NCBI RefSeq assembly: GCF_003957295.1
Contig: NZ_RQPJ01000002.1
Location: 124,001-188,000 of the forward strand
Length of the DNA stretch: 64,000 nt
Direction of reading: 5' to 3'
DNA from: Arenibacter aquaticus
GTDB taxonomy: Bacteria; Bacteroidota; Bacteroidia; Flavobacteriales; Flavobacteriaceae
Below, in pieces: positions 36,101 to 45,315 of this stretch. The stretch's first letter is position 1. The number at the start of each line of letters is the position of its first letter. The position numbers were made by a program, and so were the translations under genes. Under the pieces are notes generated by a model. That model did no database searches and was not told where the DNA came from. It was given only the letters and a program-made list of their open reading frames with translations.

Positions 36101-39100
36101 ATGAAAAATCGCATCCTTTTTGCCCTATTATCACTTATTTGCTACACCTCCTTCTGCCAGGAAAAGAAAGAAACCAAAAAAGAAAAATGGGAAGTTTCCA
36201 ATCCTGCACTACCCTATAAAACCGTTACCATTACCACGGATGAAGGCTCGTGGATGAGCCTTGACGTGAGTCCAGATGGCAAGCAGATTGTTTTTGATAT
36301 GCTGGGCGATATTTATACCCTGCCCATCAGTGGAGGCACCGCCACTCTAATACGGGGGGGACATGCTTTTGAGGTACAGCCCAGGTACAGCCCTGATGGC
36401 AAGCACATTAGCTTTACCAGCGATGCCGGTGGGGGCGATAATATTTGGATTATGAATACCGACGGTACGGAAGCCAGGCAAATTACCAAAGAAGATTTTA
36501 GATTGGTAAACAATGCTGTATGGTCTGTAGATGGAAACTATATTTATTGTCGCAAACACTTTACTGCCACACGTTCTTTGGGCGCTGGTGAAATTTGGAT
36601 GTATCACAAATCGGGCGGAAAGGGCATACAACTAACCAAAAAGAAAAACGACCAACAAGACGTTGGGGAACCTTGGGCATCGCCAGATGGTAAATATGTG
36701 TACTACAGTGAGGATGTTTATCCTGGAGGCTCCTTTGAATACAACAAGGACCCCAATAGTCAGATCTATGCCATAAAACGTTATAATCTGGAAAATGGGA
36801 AAACCGAAAAGGTAACCGGGGGCCCTGGTGGGGCCATTCGCCCCGTTATTTCCCACAATGGTGAGATCATGGCCTTTGTTAAACGGGTAAGGGAAAAAAC
36901 CGTGCTATATCTGCACGACCTCAACACTGGTAGGGAATGGCCTATATACGACAAACTCAGTAAAGACCAACAAGAGGCATGGGCCATTTTTGGACCCTAT
37001 ACCGGCTTCAACTTTACACCAGACGATAAACATATTATTATCTGGGTAGAGGGGAAAATCAAAAAAATTGATATCAATTCCTTAAGCACTACAGACATCC
37101 CTTTTGAGGCTTCTGCAGAGCATAAAATTGTTAACGCCCTAAAATTTAAGAATAACCCAGCACCGGATAGCTTCACCGCAAAGGCTGTTCGCCACGCGGT
37201 TACCTCCCCTGATGGTAAAACTTTAATATTCAACGCTGCTGGTTATTTGTGGAAGAAATCACTGCCCAATGGAAAACCTACTCGACTAACTAATGGAACC
37301 GATCTAGAATTTGAGCCCTCCTTTTCCAAAGACGGCAAATATCTGGTATACGTAAGCTGGAACGATAAAAATATGGGTGCCATACAACGATTAGACCTAA
37401 CCTCTTATAAAAACAAACCTGTTAAACTCACCTCGGAAAAAGCCATTTACAGAGAACCTTCATTTTCGCCCTTGGATAACAACCTTATTGTATACCGTGA
37501 AGAGAGCGGAAATGGACATCAGGGTTATGTACATACAAAAGAGGCCGGGATATATACCTTGAAAGTAAAATATTCCAGAAAAGCAGGCTACAGCTCCACA
37601 AAAAAATTGCTAAGCAAGGAGGGCGAATTTCCTGCCTTTAACAAGGATGCCAGTAGGGTCTATTACCAAACTGGAGGATACCTTTTTGGAAAACTGACCA
37701 AAACCTTAAAATCGGTCAACCTGGATGGTAAGGAGCCTAGGGAACTGGTAAAGTCCAAATATGCCCAACGACTGATTCCCAGCCCAGACGACAACTGGGT
37801 TGCCTTTACCAATTTATACAAGGTGTATATTGCAGCCCTGCCCAAAACGGGGAACACCATTGCATTGGATGGTAAGGCCACCAATGTACCAGTGGCCCAA
37901 GTGGCTCGCGATGCCGGAATTAATCTACACTGGTCCAACGATAGTAAAAAAATTAACTGGACCTTAGGCGATGCCTATTTTAGCACACCTATCAATCAAC
38001 GTTTCTCCTTTTTGGAAGGCGCTCCGGATAGCATTCCTGAGATAGATACCTTGGGCCTTAAAATTGATCTTGACCTTAAATCGGACAAGCCAAAAGGAAA
38101 TATTGCCTTTACAGGAGCCAGGATCATTACCATGGATGGAGACAAAGTTCTGGAGAATGCCACCATTTTGATCCAGGACAACAAAATTGCCGGTATTGGT
38201 TCCGAGGATGCTGTAAGCATACCCGACGATGCCAAAGTATACGATATGAACGGGAAGACCATAATGCCCGGATTAGTAGATGTCCATGCCCACCTAGGCC
38301 ATTTTAGATTTGGTATCAGTCCGCAAAAACACTGGCAATATTACACCAACTTGGCCTATGGGGTCACCACCACCCACGATCCTTCTGCCAATACCGAGAT
38401 GGTATTCTCCCAATCGGAAATGGTAAAGACCGGAACAATGGTGGGACCTAGAATTTTTTCCACTGGGATAATCCTATATGGAGCAGATGGAGATTTTAAG
38501 GCCACTGTAAACAATTTAGAAGACGCCCGTTCGGCCATTAATAGGACCAAGGCGTTTGGGGCTTTTTCCGTTAAAAGTTACAATCAACCTAGACGGGACC
38601 AAAGACAGCAAATTATTAAAGCCGCCCACGAAAAGCAAATAGAAGTAGTACCGGAAGGGGGATCCACCTTTTTCCACAACCTCTCCATGATCTTGGACGG
38701 ACATACAGGAATTGAGCACAATATCCCTGTTGCCAATTTACATAAGGACGTTGTGCAATTGTGGGCAGCCAGCAAAACAGGATACACCCCAACCTTGATT
38801 GTTAATTACGGCGGATTGAACGGAGAATACTATTGGTACCAGACTACCAATGTGTGGGAAGACAAAAAACTCCTTAAGTATACCCCTAGAGGTATTATAG
38901 ACTCCCGATCCAGGCACCGCACCATGGCTCCAATGAAAGAATATGAAAATGGTCATATCCTGGTCTCCAAAAGTGGCAAGAAATTGGCAGACGCCGGAGT
39001 AAAGGTAAACTTAGGTGCACATGGACAAATACAAGGTATTGGAGCCCATTGGGAACTCTGGATGCTGGCCCAAGGGGGAATGAGCAATATGGAGGCCCTA

Positions 39101-39403
39101 AGAGCCGCCACTATTAACGGGGCCAATTATCTGGGAATGGAAGATCAGCTGGGCTCCCTGGAAGTTGGAAAATTGGCCGACCTAATTGTTTTGGACAAAA
39201 ATCCTTTGGAGGATATCCAAAATTCCAATTCGGTTAGCTATACCATGATCAATGGAAGATTATATGACACTGAAACCATGAACGAGATTGGAAACTATGA
39301 CAACCCTAGAAGTGAATTCTATTGGGAAATGAACGAATACGCCCCCGGGTTCGACTGGCATGGGGAAACCCGTACGGGGTGCTCCTGTGAAACGAGTCAT
39401 TAA
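36101..39403 (+). CDS. Secreted beta-propeller amidohydrolase
   Basis: This 1100-residue protein begins with a signal peptide (FALLSLICYTSFCQ). The first 650 or so residues contain PD40/WD40-like TolB repeats, for example DVSPDGKQIVFDMLGDIYTL and YSPDGKHISFTSDAGGGDNI. The last 440 are an amidohydrolase with VDVHAHLGHF (about 726), EGGSTFFHNLSMILDGHTGIE split over 855-880, and LEVGKLADLIVLDKNPLED. The HAH pair is the usual metal site. The family hydrolyses cyclic amides and peptides, but propeller-fused forms are poorly characterised. A partial copy of this gene lies at 41472-41640. Confidence 0.9.
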   Translation: MKNRILFALLSLICYTSFCQEKKETKKEKWEVSNPALPYKTVTITTDEGSWMSLDVSPDGKQIVFDMLGDIYTLPISGGTATLIRGGHAFEVQPRYSPDGKHISFTSDAGGGDNIWIMNTDGTEARQITKEDFRLVNNAVWSVDGNYIYCRKHFTATRSLGAGEIWMYHKSGGKGIQLTKKKNDQQDVGEPWASPDGKYVYYSEDVYPGGSFEYNKDPNSQIYAIKRYNLENGKTEKVTGGPGGAIRPVISHNGEIMAFVKRVREKTVLYLHDLNTGREWPIYDKLSKDQQEAWAIFGPYTGFNFTPDDKHIIIWVEGKIKKIDINSLSTTDIPFEASAEHKIVNALKFKNNPAPDSFTAKAVRHAVTSPDGKTLIFNAAGYLWKKSLPNGKPTRLTNGTDLEFEPSFSKDGKYLVYVSWNDKNMGAIQRLDLTSYKNKPVKLTSEKAIYREPSFSPLDNNLIVYREESGNGHQGYVHTKEAGIYTLKVKYSRKAGYSSTKKLLSKEGEFPAFNKDASRVYYQTGGYLFGKLTKTLKSVNLDGKEPRELVKSKYAQRLIPSPDDNWVAFTNLYKVYIAALPKTGNTIALDGKATNVPVAQVARDAGINLHWSNDSKKINWTLGDAYFSTPINQRFSFLEGAPDSIPEIDTLGLKIDLDLKSDKPKGNIAFTGARIITMDGDKVLENATILIQDNKIAGIGSEDAVSIPDDAKVYDMNGKTIMPGLVDVHAHLGHFRFGISPQKHWQYYTNLAYGVTTTHDPSANTEMVFSQSEMVKTGTMVGPRIFSTGIILYGADGDFKATVNNLEDARSAINRTKAFGAFSVKSYNQPRRDQRQQIIKAAHEKQIEVVPEGGSTFFHNLSMILDGHTGIEHNIPVANLHKDVVQLWAASKTGYTPTLIVNYGGLNGEYYWYQTTNVWEDKKLLKYTPRGIIDSRSRHRTMAPMKEYENGHILVSKSGKKLADAGVKVNLGAHGQIQGIGAHWELWMLAQGGMSNMEALRAATINGANYLGMEDQLGSLEVGKLADLIVLDKNPLEDIQNSNSVSYTMINGRLYDTETMNEIGNYDNPRSEFYWEMNEYAPGFDWHGETRTGCSCETSH

Positions 39404-39705
39404 TTTAGGAGTTCATAGAAAATAGATGACACTAGGAACCCCTTGGTTGTATAGTGCCACTTATAGACTGGCCTTACCGACTTTTCTGCCATTAGCTGAG
39501 AAGACGGTAGGGATTAGTTACCCGCCTCTTAAAAAGTCAATAGATCTTAAAAATCAGCTCATGCAGAAGTGAGTGGAGAAATCATAGATTCAGCACAACT
39601 ATAAAAAAGGTTAACGAATATATTTTTAATAGAAATGAATGGGTTAAATGGAACAAATAGCTCAAACCAAACATAAATTGTATTCCCAATACTATTCGAT
39701 TGATC
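39404..39705. other. Intergenic gap between convergent genes
   Basis: The gap lies between the ends of the amidohydrolase (+) and sulfatase (-) genes. I see no gene, no clear terminator hairpin and no repeat. Confidence 0.5.
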
Positions 39706-41319
39706 CTATTCAGCCTGATCATGAGGTACATAAACCACTTTACCGGCATCTATGTCAAAAACTGGAATCCCAACTACAGTTGAGTCCACCAGTATGCTTG
39801 ATTCGCCCTTTAAATAATTCAAGGAGCCCCCAAGATCAGGATGTTTTTTTCTAAGCGCATCATATTCAGGGTTTACACATGCTTCACCCCAGATTCCCAA
39901 CATAAATTTTAGGCCTGCTTCAGGCTCACCATACTGCCCTTGGTCATCGGTATCAAGAATCCATTGCTGCAACACGGAGCGGTAATTTTCCAATACTGTT
40001 AAATATTTCGGATTGTCAGCCAAATTATTCAATTCAAAGGGATCGGTCTTCAGATCGTACAGTTCTTCGGAGGGGCGTTCCGCCAACATAAATTGGTCCT
40101 GCACTGGGTTAAGCTTGTTTTCTGCTTGTAATTGCTTCATTACCTTAACAAAGGGCACCCCATCGTAATCCATATAGGTTGGCTGGGTATAGGGTCTGTC
40201 CGTCATAAAATTACGAATATACTTGTACTCTTTGGAACGTACCGATCTAATACGATCTATGGTAAAATCACATCGATCCCGGGTAGAGACGACATATTCC
40301 CGTGCGGCCATAGTATGGTCCAAAAAATTTTTGCCCTCCATATAATCAGGGATAGGAATACCCGCCAGACCCAGGGCAGTGGTTCCCAAGTCCAGACCGG
40401 CGATAAGATCGGTATTGACACTTCCAGGTATAAAAATATTGTGATCCTTCCTAAAATCGGCAATGATCAAGGGCACCTGCAGCCCCCCGTCATAAAGAAA
40501 CTGTTTATTTCGTGTTAGACGCATCCCGTGGTCCGAAAAGAAAAAAACAACGGTATTGTTAAGCAAATTATTTTGTTTTAGTTCTTTTATGATACCTCCA
40601 ACTTTGTCATCCGTAATTTGAATGGCATCCAAGTGATTGGCATATTCCTCAAGGATAACAGGATGATTGGGCAAATAAGGTGGCAGTTCTATTCTAGATC
40701 TATCTACAGGATGAACGACATTATTTTTGAATTTGGAATTAAAAATCTCCTTGCCCCCGTATAATTGAATTTGACCAAAAAATGGCTGTTTTCTTGGCAG
40801 GTCTGCTAGCAGTAATCGCACCCCGCCTTTACCATATAAGGGATGATAGGAATAATCCTGGTCATACAGCTCCCTCCTATCATACATAAAATTATAGTCG
40901 TCCTTCCCATTGTTAAAGGTAAAATAGCCTTCCTCTTTAAACAGTTCCGGGACAGTCTTTATATTCCCTGGTAAATATATTGCTCCTTCCGCATTGCGGG
41001 AACTATGATGGTTATGAGCCCCAATAGTAGTAGACATCATCCCGGTAATAACACTAGATCTACTGGCAGAACAGACCGGAGCAGGCATAATTACATTGGT
41101 AAACAAGACACCCTTCATGGCCAAGCTATCTATATGTGGGGTAGCAACAACCGAATTCCCATAGCAGCCCATTAGTGGGGCAGTATCCTCTAAATATATC
41201 CACAGAATATTGGGTTTATCGCCAATGCCTAATCCTTCTTTTTTATTGGTGGTTCTATCTTTACAGGAAAAAAGTAATGCAATAGAAAATACAATCAGCA
41301 ACAAGTATTTATTCATCAT
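39706..41319 (-). CDS. Sulfatase with CxAxR active site, lipoprotein
   Basis: This 537-residue protein has a lipoprotein signal (FSIALLFSCKD, Cys19). The sulfatase core has NILWIYLEDTAPLMGCYG and a formylglycine motif Cys83-Ser-Ala-Ser-Arg87 in PVCSASRSSVITG. The Ala in place of Pro at the third position is accepted in the sulfatase consensus and is common in heparan-N-sulfatase-like families. Other sites are FFFSDHGMRLTRNKQFLYDG and a C-terminal RPSEELYDLKTDPFELNNLA. It would act on the outer membrane surface. It closes the large minus-strand locus, about 400 bp from the cytochrome gene. Confidence 0.92.
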   Translation of the reverse strand: MMNKYLLLIVFSIALLFSCKDRTTNKKEGLGIGDKPNILWIYLEDTAPLMGCYGNSVVATPHIDSLAMKGVLFTNVIMPAPVCSASRSSVITGMMSTTIGAHNHHSSRNAEGAIYLPGNIKTVPELFKEEGYFTFNNGKDDYNFMYDRRELYDQDYSYHPLYGKGGVRLLLADLPRKQPFFGQIQLYGGKEIFNSKFKNNVVHPVDRSRIELPPYLPNHPVILEEYANHLDAIQITDDKVGGIIKELKQNNLLNNTVVFFFSDHGMRLTRNKQFLYDGGLQVPLIIADFRKDHNIFIPGSVNTDLIAGLDLGTTALGLAGIPIPDYMEGKNFLDHTMAAREYVVSTRDRCDFTIDRIRSVRSKEYKYIRNFMTDRPYTQPTYMDYDGVPFVKVMKQLQAENKLNPVQDQFMLAERPSEELYDLKTDPFELNNLADNPKYLTVLENYRSVLQQWILDTDDQGQYGEPEAGLKFMLGIWGEACVNPEYDALRKKHPDLGGSLNYLKGESSILVDSTVVGIPVFDIDAGKVVYVPHDQAE

Positions 41320-41471
41320 AATAGCGGTATGGTCTATTTATTGTTCATGTTGGAAACATTTTACCATTTATCCCACGCAAAGGAAAACTGCCCAATGCAC
41401 TGGGCCTGCCGCCCTTACTAAAAAGAAAAAATCGATTTCCAACATATCACTAAGGTACGGAAATCTGTATT
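41320..41471. other. Gap upstream of the sulfatase, before the amidohydrolase fragment
   Basis: With the fragment (41472-41640) and 80 bp beyond it, this makes a gap of about 400 bp between the sulfatase start and the cytochrome gene end. Apart from the fragment I see no gene. The GCCCAATGCACTGGGC stretch near 41389 is a small imperfect dyad. Confidence 0.4.
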
Positions 41472-41640
41472 AGGAATTGAGCTCAATATCCCAGTTGCCA
41501 ATTCACACAAGGACTTTGTGCAATTGTGGGCAGCCGGCAAAACGGGATACACCCCTACCTTAATTGCTAATTACGGCGTATAGATTAGGAAATGGAAGAT
41601 TATAAGACATGGAAATCTTGAACGAGATTGGGAATTATTA
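41472..41640 (+). pseudogene. Degenerate fragment of the beta-propeller amidohydrolase gene
   Basis: Bases 41472-41578 match 38708-38814 of the amidohydrolase gene closely, and 41591-41638 match 39251-39298. The intervening roughly 435 bp of the parent are missing. In frame the first part reads GIELNIPVANSHKDFVQLWA then AGKTGYTPTLIANYG and a stop, against GIEHNIPVANLHKDVVQLWA in the intact protein. This is a relic of a second copy of the gene reduced by an internal deletion. Confidence 0.8.
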
Positions 41641-41720
41641 TTAACCTGGTACAACAACCTCTTGTTAACTTTTTTACCCTTCCTTTAAAAAAGCTTTAAG
41701 GTGCCATCTATTGAAGAGCC

Positions 41721-43832
41721 CTAATAGAAAAACAACTGATTTACCCGCAATGTGCTTTCCGTATTGGGCTGCCCAACTACCTTATAGTATTTTGCGGTTG
41801 ACTCCGGGAACTTTACAGAGATATCTTTAAGCTTATCCATGTTAAGCTCGGTGGCAAGGTTCAACTTTTTTAATAAAGTCCAATTTTCCTTATTATTGGA
41901 AGACCAAATTTCAACATACTTCAATGATGATTTCTTAGCTCTTCTAGGAATACCACAACTTAGGACCACTTCCTTAATTTTGGGATTTGACTTACTAAAA
42001 TCGGCAATGGCTATGAGAGGCTTACTATTGAAAGAAGCATAAAATTTCGAATAATAATAAGTATTGGCGTCATATTTGGCACCGTCGTTCAATATTCTTG
42101 CTGCCTCCCCGGTGTAAGAACTTAAAATTCCGGGATGCACCACTTCCAGTCCGTCGGGAACAAGGCCTTTATCATAAAATATAAAGGTTGAAACCTCACT
42201 TGGCAGCCAATTATCCTTATAAGCTATTGCCCTTACTGTTTTAGATCTTTCTCCCTGCAAATCCATAGTAATTTCTGATTTATAAAGTTCAGATTTTTCA
42301 TTGGGTTCGGTTTCATCCAAGGTATATCTAATACTAACTCCATTCATTTTATGCCCTAATGAAATACGGTCTCCGGATTTAATTATATTCCTCTCCCCTA
42401 TTAAGGTTGGTGGTGTCAGGTTCATTTTTTCTTCCGGGTCTGGAATATACCCCTCATTTATGGTTGCGCTGGGCAATTCCTTAACCAATTGCGAAATATC
42501 GGCGTCGGACATTTGGGTGTTCCAGACGAACAACTCCTTCAAACTTTTAATCTCCTTTAAATACTTTAGAGCGGCTATATCAACCGAGGTACCTGCCAAA
42601 GAAAGTGACTGTAATTTGGTGTTGGCCACAAGAGCGGCCAAAGCCTCATTGGTAACCTCTGTAAAATTCAATACTAAATGCTCTAAATTTTTAAGCTCCC
42701 CAACAAATTTTAGGCTATTGTCATCCAGAGGCAAATTCGCGAGATTTAGGTATATCACCTGCTCCTTAATTTTAGCCAAATCGGTCAAAAATTCAGCTTT
42801 GTAACTACTTCTGCCATAAATGGTGACTTCAATAGCCGGCGAAGTGGGGGATTTTTGAACTACCGTCCTATAGGGGTTATTTAGATCATCTATAAGTTTA
42901 GTGTCCACAAAATCAAACGTATATGCCTCTTTTTCACTATCCCCTTTAAGCCAATTTTCAGCTACGAGTTGTTTTAAACGGTCTTCATTCTTTAATAGGG
43001 CATACGAAATTTCAGTATCCGCACCATGGGCAATCCAGCTTTCTATAAGCTCAATTTCCCTACTGGTTAATTGCAATTTACCTTCTGGAGGCATGTGCTC
43101 TTCATGTTCCAACGGTAGTGCTACGCGCTGCAGCAACAGACTTTCTTCAGGATTATGTGCCAACCAAACCTCACCATTCTCTCCGCCCCTAGTTATGGAT
43201 TCAGCATTTGTTAGGTCCAACTCCCCCTTGCTTTTCTGTGGATTGTGACAACTGGTGCACTTTTTTTCTAAAATAGGTGCAACATAGGCTGTATATATTG
43301 GCGTATTTTCATCCATTTTTTTAACCGCTGCACTGGTTATGGGTTCCATTAAAAAATGACTTCCATGTGTTAGCCCGGCCCCAAAATGTCCACCAAAAAC
43401 CACTCCCACAAAGCTGGTGTACAACAAGATTTGGTACACTTTTTTGTGTAGATACGTCAAAACCATTGCATACACCGCAAAACTGATCCCTATTCCAATC
43501 CATTTATGCAAGGTCATGAGTTCGGACTCATACCCTTCCAGGGAGAGCAATAGGCCCATTATTGTTGCCAGTACGGTTGTAAAAGCAGTTAGCAATAATA
43601 AAAAGTAATTGATCTTTTCAAAGGAGGTGGTATCTATTTGTTTTCTAAAGAGGTTTAGCAGTACCATAAGCGCAATAAAGGCTACTGGAAAATGTAACAG
43701 CAACGGATGCATTCTGCCTAGCGGCTGTAACCAAAATGGAATTTCCAAATAACTTTCAAAAACCACTAAAAAGGCTAAAAAAATATGCAGAAAGAACAGT
43801 GTGTTCAAAAAGAAGGGAACGGATTTTTTCAT
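41721..43832 (-). CDS. Membrane protein with planctomycete-type cytochrome c (PSCyt1) and LRR-like regions
   Basis: This protein has 703 residues from the preferred start at 43832 (MKKSVPFFLNTLFFLHIFLA), which follows the DUF1501 stop by four bases. Four or five N-terminal membrane helices (about 15-165) precede a haem site, CTSCHNPQKSKGELDLTNA (about 191), and HEEHMPPEGKLQLTSREIE, typical of PSCyt1. A leucine-rich stretch follows (LKNLEHLVLNFTEVTNEALA). The C-terminus holds a chitobiase-like segment (GVSIRYTLDETEPN) and a discoidin-like end. It may be a membrane electron acceptor for periplasmic sugar oxidation; the role is inferred. Confidence 0.82.
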   Translation of the reverse strand: MKKSVPFFLNTLFFLHIFLAFLVVFESYLEIPFWLQPLGRMHPLLLHFPVAFIALMVLLNLFRKQIDTTSFEKINYFLLLLTAFTTVLATIMGLLLSLEGYESELMTLHKWIGIGISFAVYAMVLTYLHKKVYQILLYTSFVGVVFGGHFGAGLTHGSHFLMEPITSAAVKKMDENTPIYTAYVAPILEKKCTSCHNPQKSKGELDLTNAESITRGGENGEVWLAHNPEESLLLQRVALPLEHEEHMPPEGKLQLTSREIELIESWIAHGADTEISYALLKNEDRLKQLVAENWLKGDSEKEAYTFDFVDTKLIDDLNNPYRTVVQKSPTSPAIEVTIYGRSSYKAEFLTDLAKIKEQVIYLNLANLPLDDNSLKFVGELKNLEHLVLNFTEVTNEALAALVANTKLQSLSLAGTSVDIAALKYLKEIKSLKELFVWNTQMSDADISQLVKELPSATINEGYIPDPEEKMNLTPPTLIGERNIIKSGDRISLGHKMNGVSIRYTLDETEPNEKSELYKSEITMDLQGERSKTVRAIAYKDNWLPSEVSTFIFYDKGLVPDGLEVVHPGILSSYTGEAARILNDGAKYDANTYYYSKFYASFNSKPLIAIADFSKSNPKIKEVVLSCGIPRRAKKSSLKYVEIWSSNNKENWTLLKKLNLATELNMDKLKDISVKFPESTAKYYKVVGQPNTESTLRVNQLFFY

Positions 43833-43836
43833 GCTT

Positions 43837-45291
43837 TTATGCCAAAATATCATTTACTACATGGCCATGTACATCGGTCAGGCGAAACCTTCTGCCCAAG
43901 TGTTTATAGGTCAACTTCTCATGATCTAGGCCCATTAAATGCATAATGGTGGCATGTAAGTCATGAATGTGTACCGGATTTTCGGTAATATTATAGCCCA
44001 ATTCGTCGGTTTTGCCATAGGAGATGCCCGATTTTACACCGCCTCCGGCCATAAAAATACTAAAGCATCTAGGATGATGGTCCCTTCCATAATTATCCTT
44101 GGTCAATTTACCTTGACAGTAATTTGTTCTGCCAAATTCCCCGCTCCAAATGACAAGCGTTTCATCTAATAACCCCCTTTGTTTTAAGTCGGTAATCAAT
44201 GCTGCCGAAGCCATATCCACATCTTTGGCCTGACCTTGCATTTCACCCACCAAATTTGAATGCTGATCCCAACCTTGGTGATATAATTGTACAAAACGAA
44301 CCCCGGACTCCGACAACTTTCGGGCCAACAAGCAATTTGCGGCATAGGTGCCGGGAACCATGCAATCCGGGCCATACATTTTTTTTATATGGTCAGGTTC
44401 TTTGGACACGTCGGTAATTTCAGGTACGGCGGTCTGCATTCTATATGCCATTTCATACTGTTTTATTTTTGCCGGGATTTCTGGATCTCCAAACTCCTCA
44501 TACCCCAGCTGGTTCAAGGAAGCTAAATGATCCAACATGGTACGGCGGGTTTTGCTATCCATCCCATTGGGATTATTCAGATATAAAATAGGGTCTTCAC
44601 TGGCACTTAATTGTACTCCCTGATGTGAACTATCCAAAAAGCCGTTGGACCATAATTTTGAATATACACCTTGTCCGTTACCTTTTCCTTTTGACAACAA
44701 TACGCAATAGGCAGGTAAGTTTTTATTTTCACTACCCAGACCATAGCTGAACCAAGAACCTATGCTGGGCCTGTTACCTACCTGTGCACCCGTTTGCATA
44801 AATGTCAAGGCGGGATCGTGGTTAATCGCATCGGTATGCATACTTTTTATGACACAGATATCATCGGTAATCTTGGCAATGTTCGGAAACAGATCACTCA
44901 CCCAGGTCCCTGCGTTGCCATATTGCTTAAACCCGAACTTTGACCCTACCAAGGGAAATGATTTTTGGCCTGCAGTCATACCCGTCAACTTCTGGTCTCC
45001 TCGTACGGAGGGAGGCAGGTCTTGTCCGAACATATCATTCAACTTTGGTTTATAGTCAAAACTTTCCAATTGGGAAGGAGCTCCATTCTGAACCAACAGT
45101 ATAATCCTCTTTGCCTTGGCGGCAAAATGTTTTAAACCTAAGGGCAATTGGTTTTCTGCAACTTTTTTCCCAGATAACAAATCTGGCATTAACAATGATC
45201 CCAAAGCCACACCTCCAAATCCCAATGCCATTTTACCTAAAAAATGCCTACGGTTAGTATTTAGATGGTGTTCAAATATTTCCTTTTCCAT
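43837..45291 (-). CDS. DUF1501 protein with Tat signal
   Basis: This 484-residue protein has a twin-arginine signal (NRRHFLGKMALGFGGVALGS, RR at about 14-15), so it should be exported folded. DUF1501 features include LLVQNGAPSQLESFDYKP, GTWVSDLFPNIAKI, VIWSGEFGRTNYCQG and HHPRCFSIFMAGGGVKSG. The family is related to the alkaline phosphatase/sulfatase fold and is abundant in Planctomycetes, where it is paired with DUF1549/DUF1553 genes. Its reaction is unknown. It sits between the two PSCyt1 genes with gaps of 4 and 24 bp, so the three form an operon. Confidence 0.9.
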   Translation of the reverse strand: MEKEIFEHHLNTNRRHFLGKMALGFGGVALGSLLMPDLLSGKKVAENQLPLGLKHFAAKAKRIILLVQNGAPSQLESFDYKPKLNDMFGQDLPPSVRGDQKLTGMTAGQKSFPLVGSKFGFKQYGNAGTWVSDLFPNIAKITDDICVIKSMHTDAINHDPALTFMQTGAQVGNRPSIGSWFSYGLGSENKNLPAYCVLLSKGKGNGQGVYSKLWSNGFLDSSHQGVQLSASEDPILYLNNPNGMDSKTRRTMLDHLASLNQLGYEEFGDPEIPAKIKQYEMAYRMQTAVPEITDVSKEPDHIKKMYGPDCMVPGTYAANCLLARKLSESGVRFVQLYHQGWDQHSNLVGEMQGQAKDVDMASAALITDLKQRGLLDETLVIWSGEFGRTNYCQGKLTKDNYGRDHHPRCFSIFMAGGGVKSGISYGKTDELGYNITENPVHIHDLHATIMHLMGLDHEKLTYKHLGRRFRLTDVHGHVVNDILA

Positions 45292-45315
45292 TGGTGTCGT
45301 ATTTTTTGAAGGTGG

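Noticed and set aside
41210-41473. 87-codon plus-strand frame over the sulfatase start
   Set aside because: It is antisense to the sulfatase signal-peptide region and has no recognised pattern.
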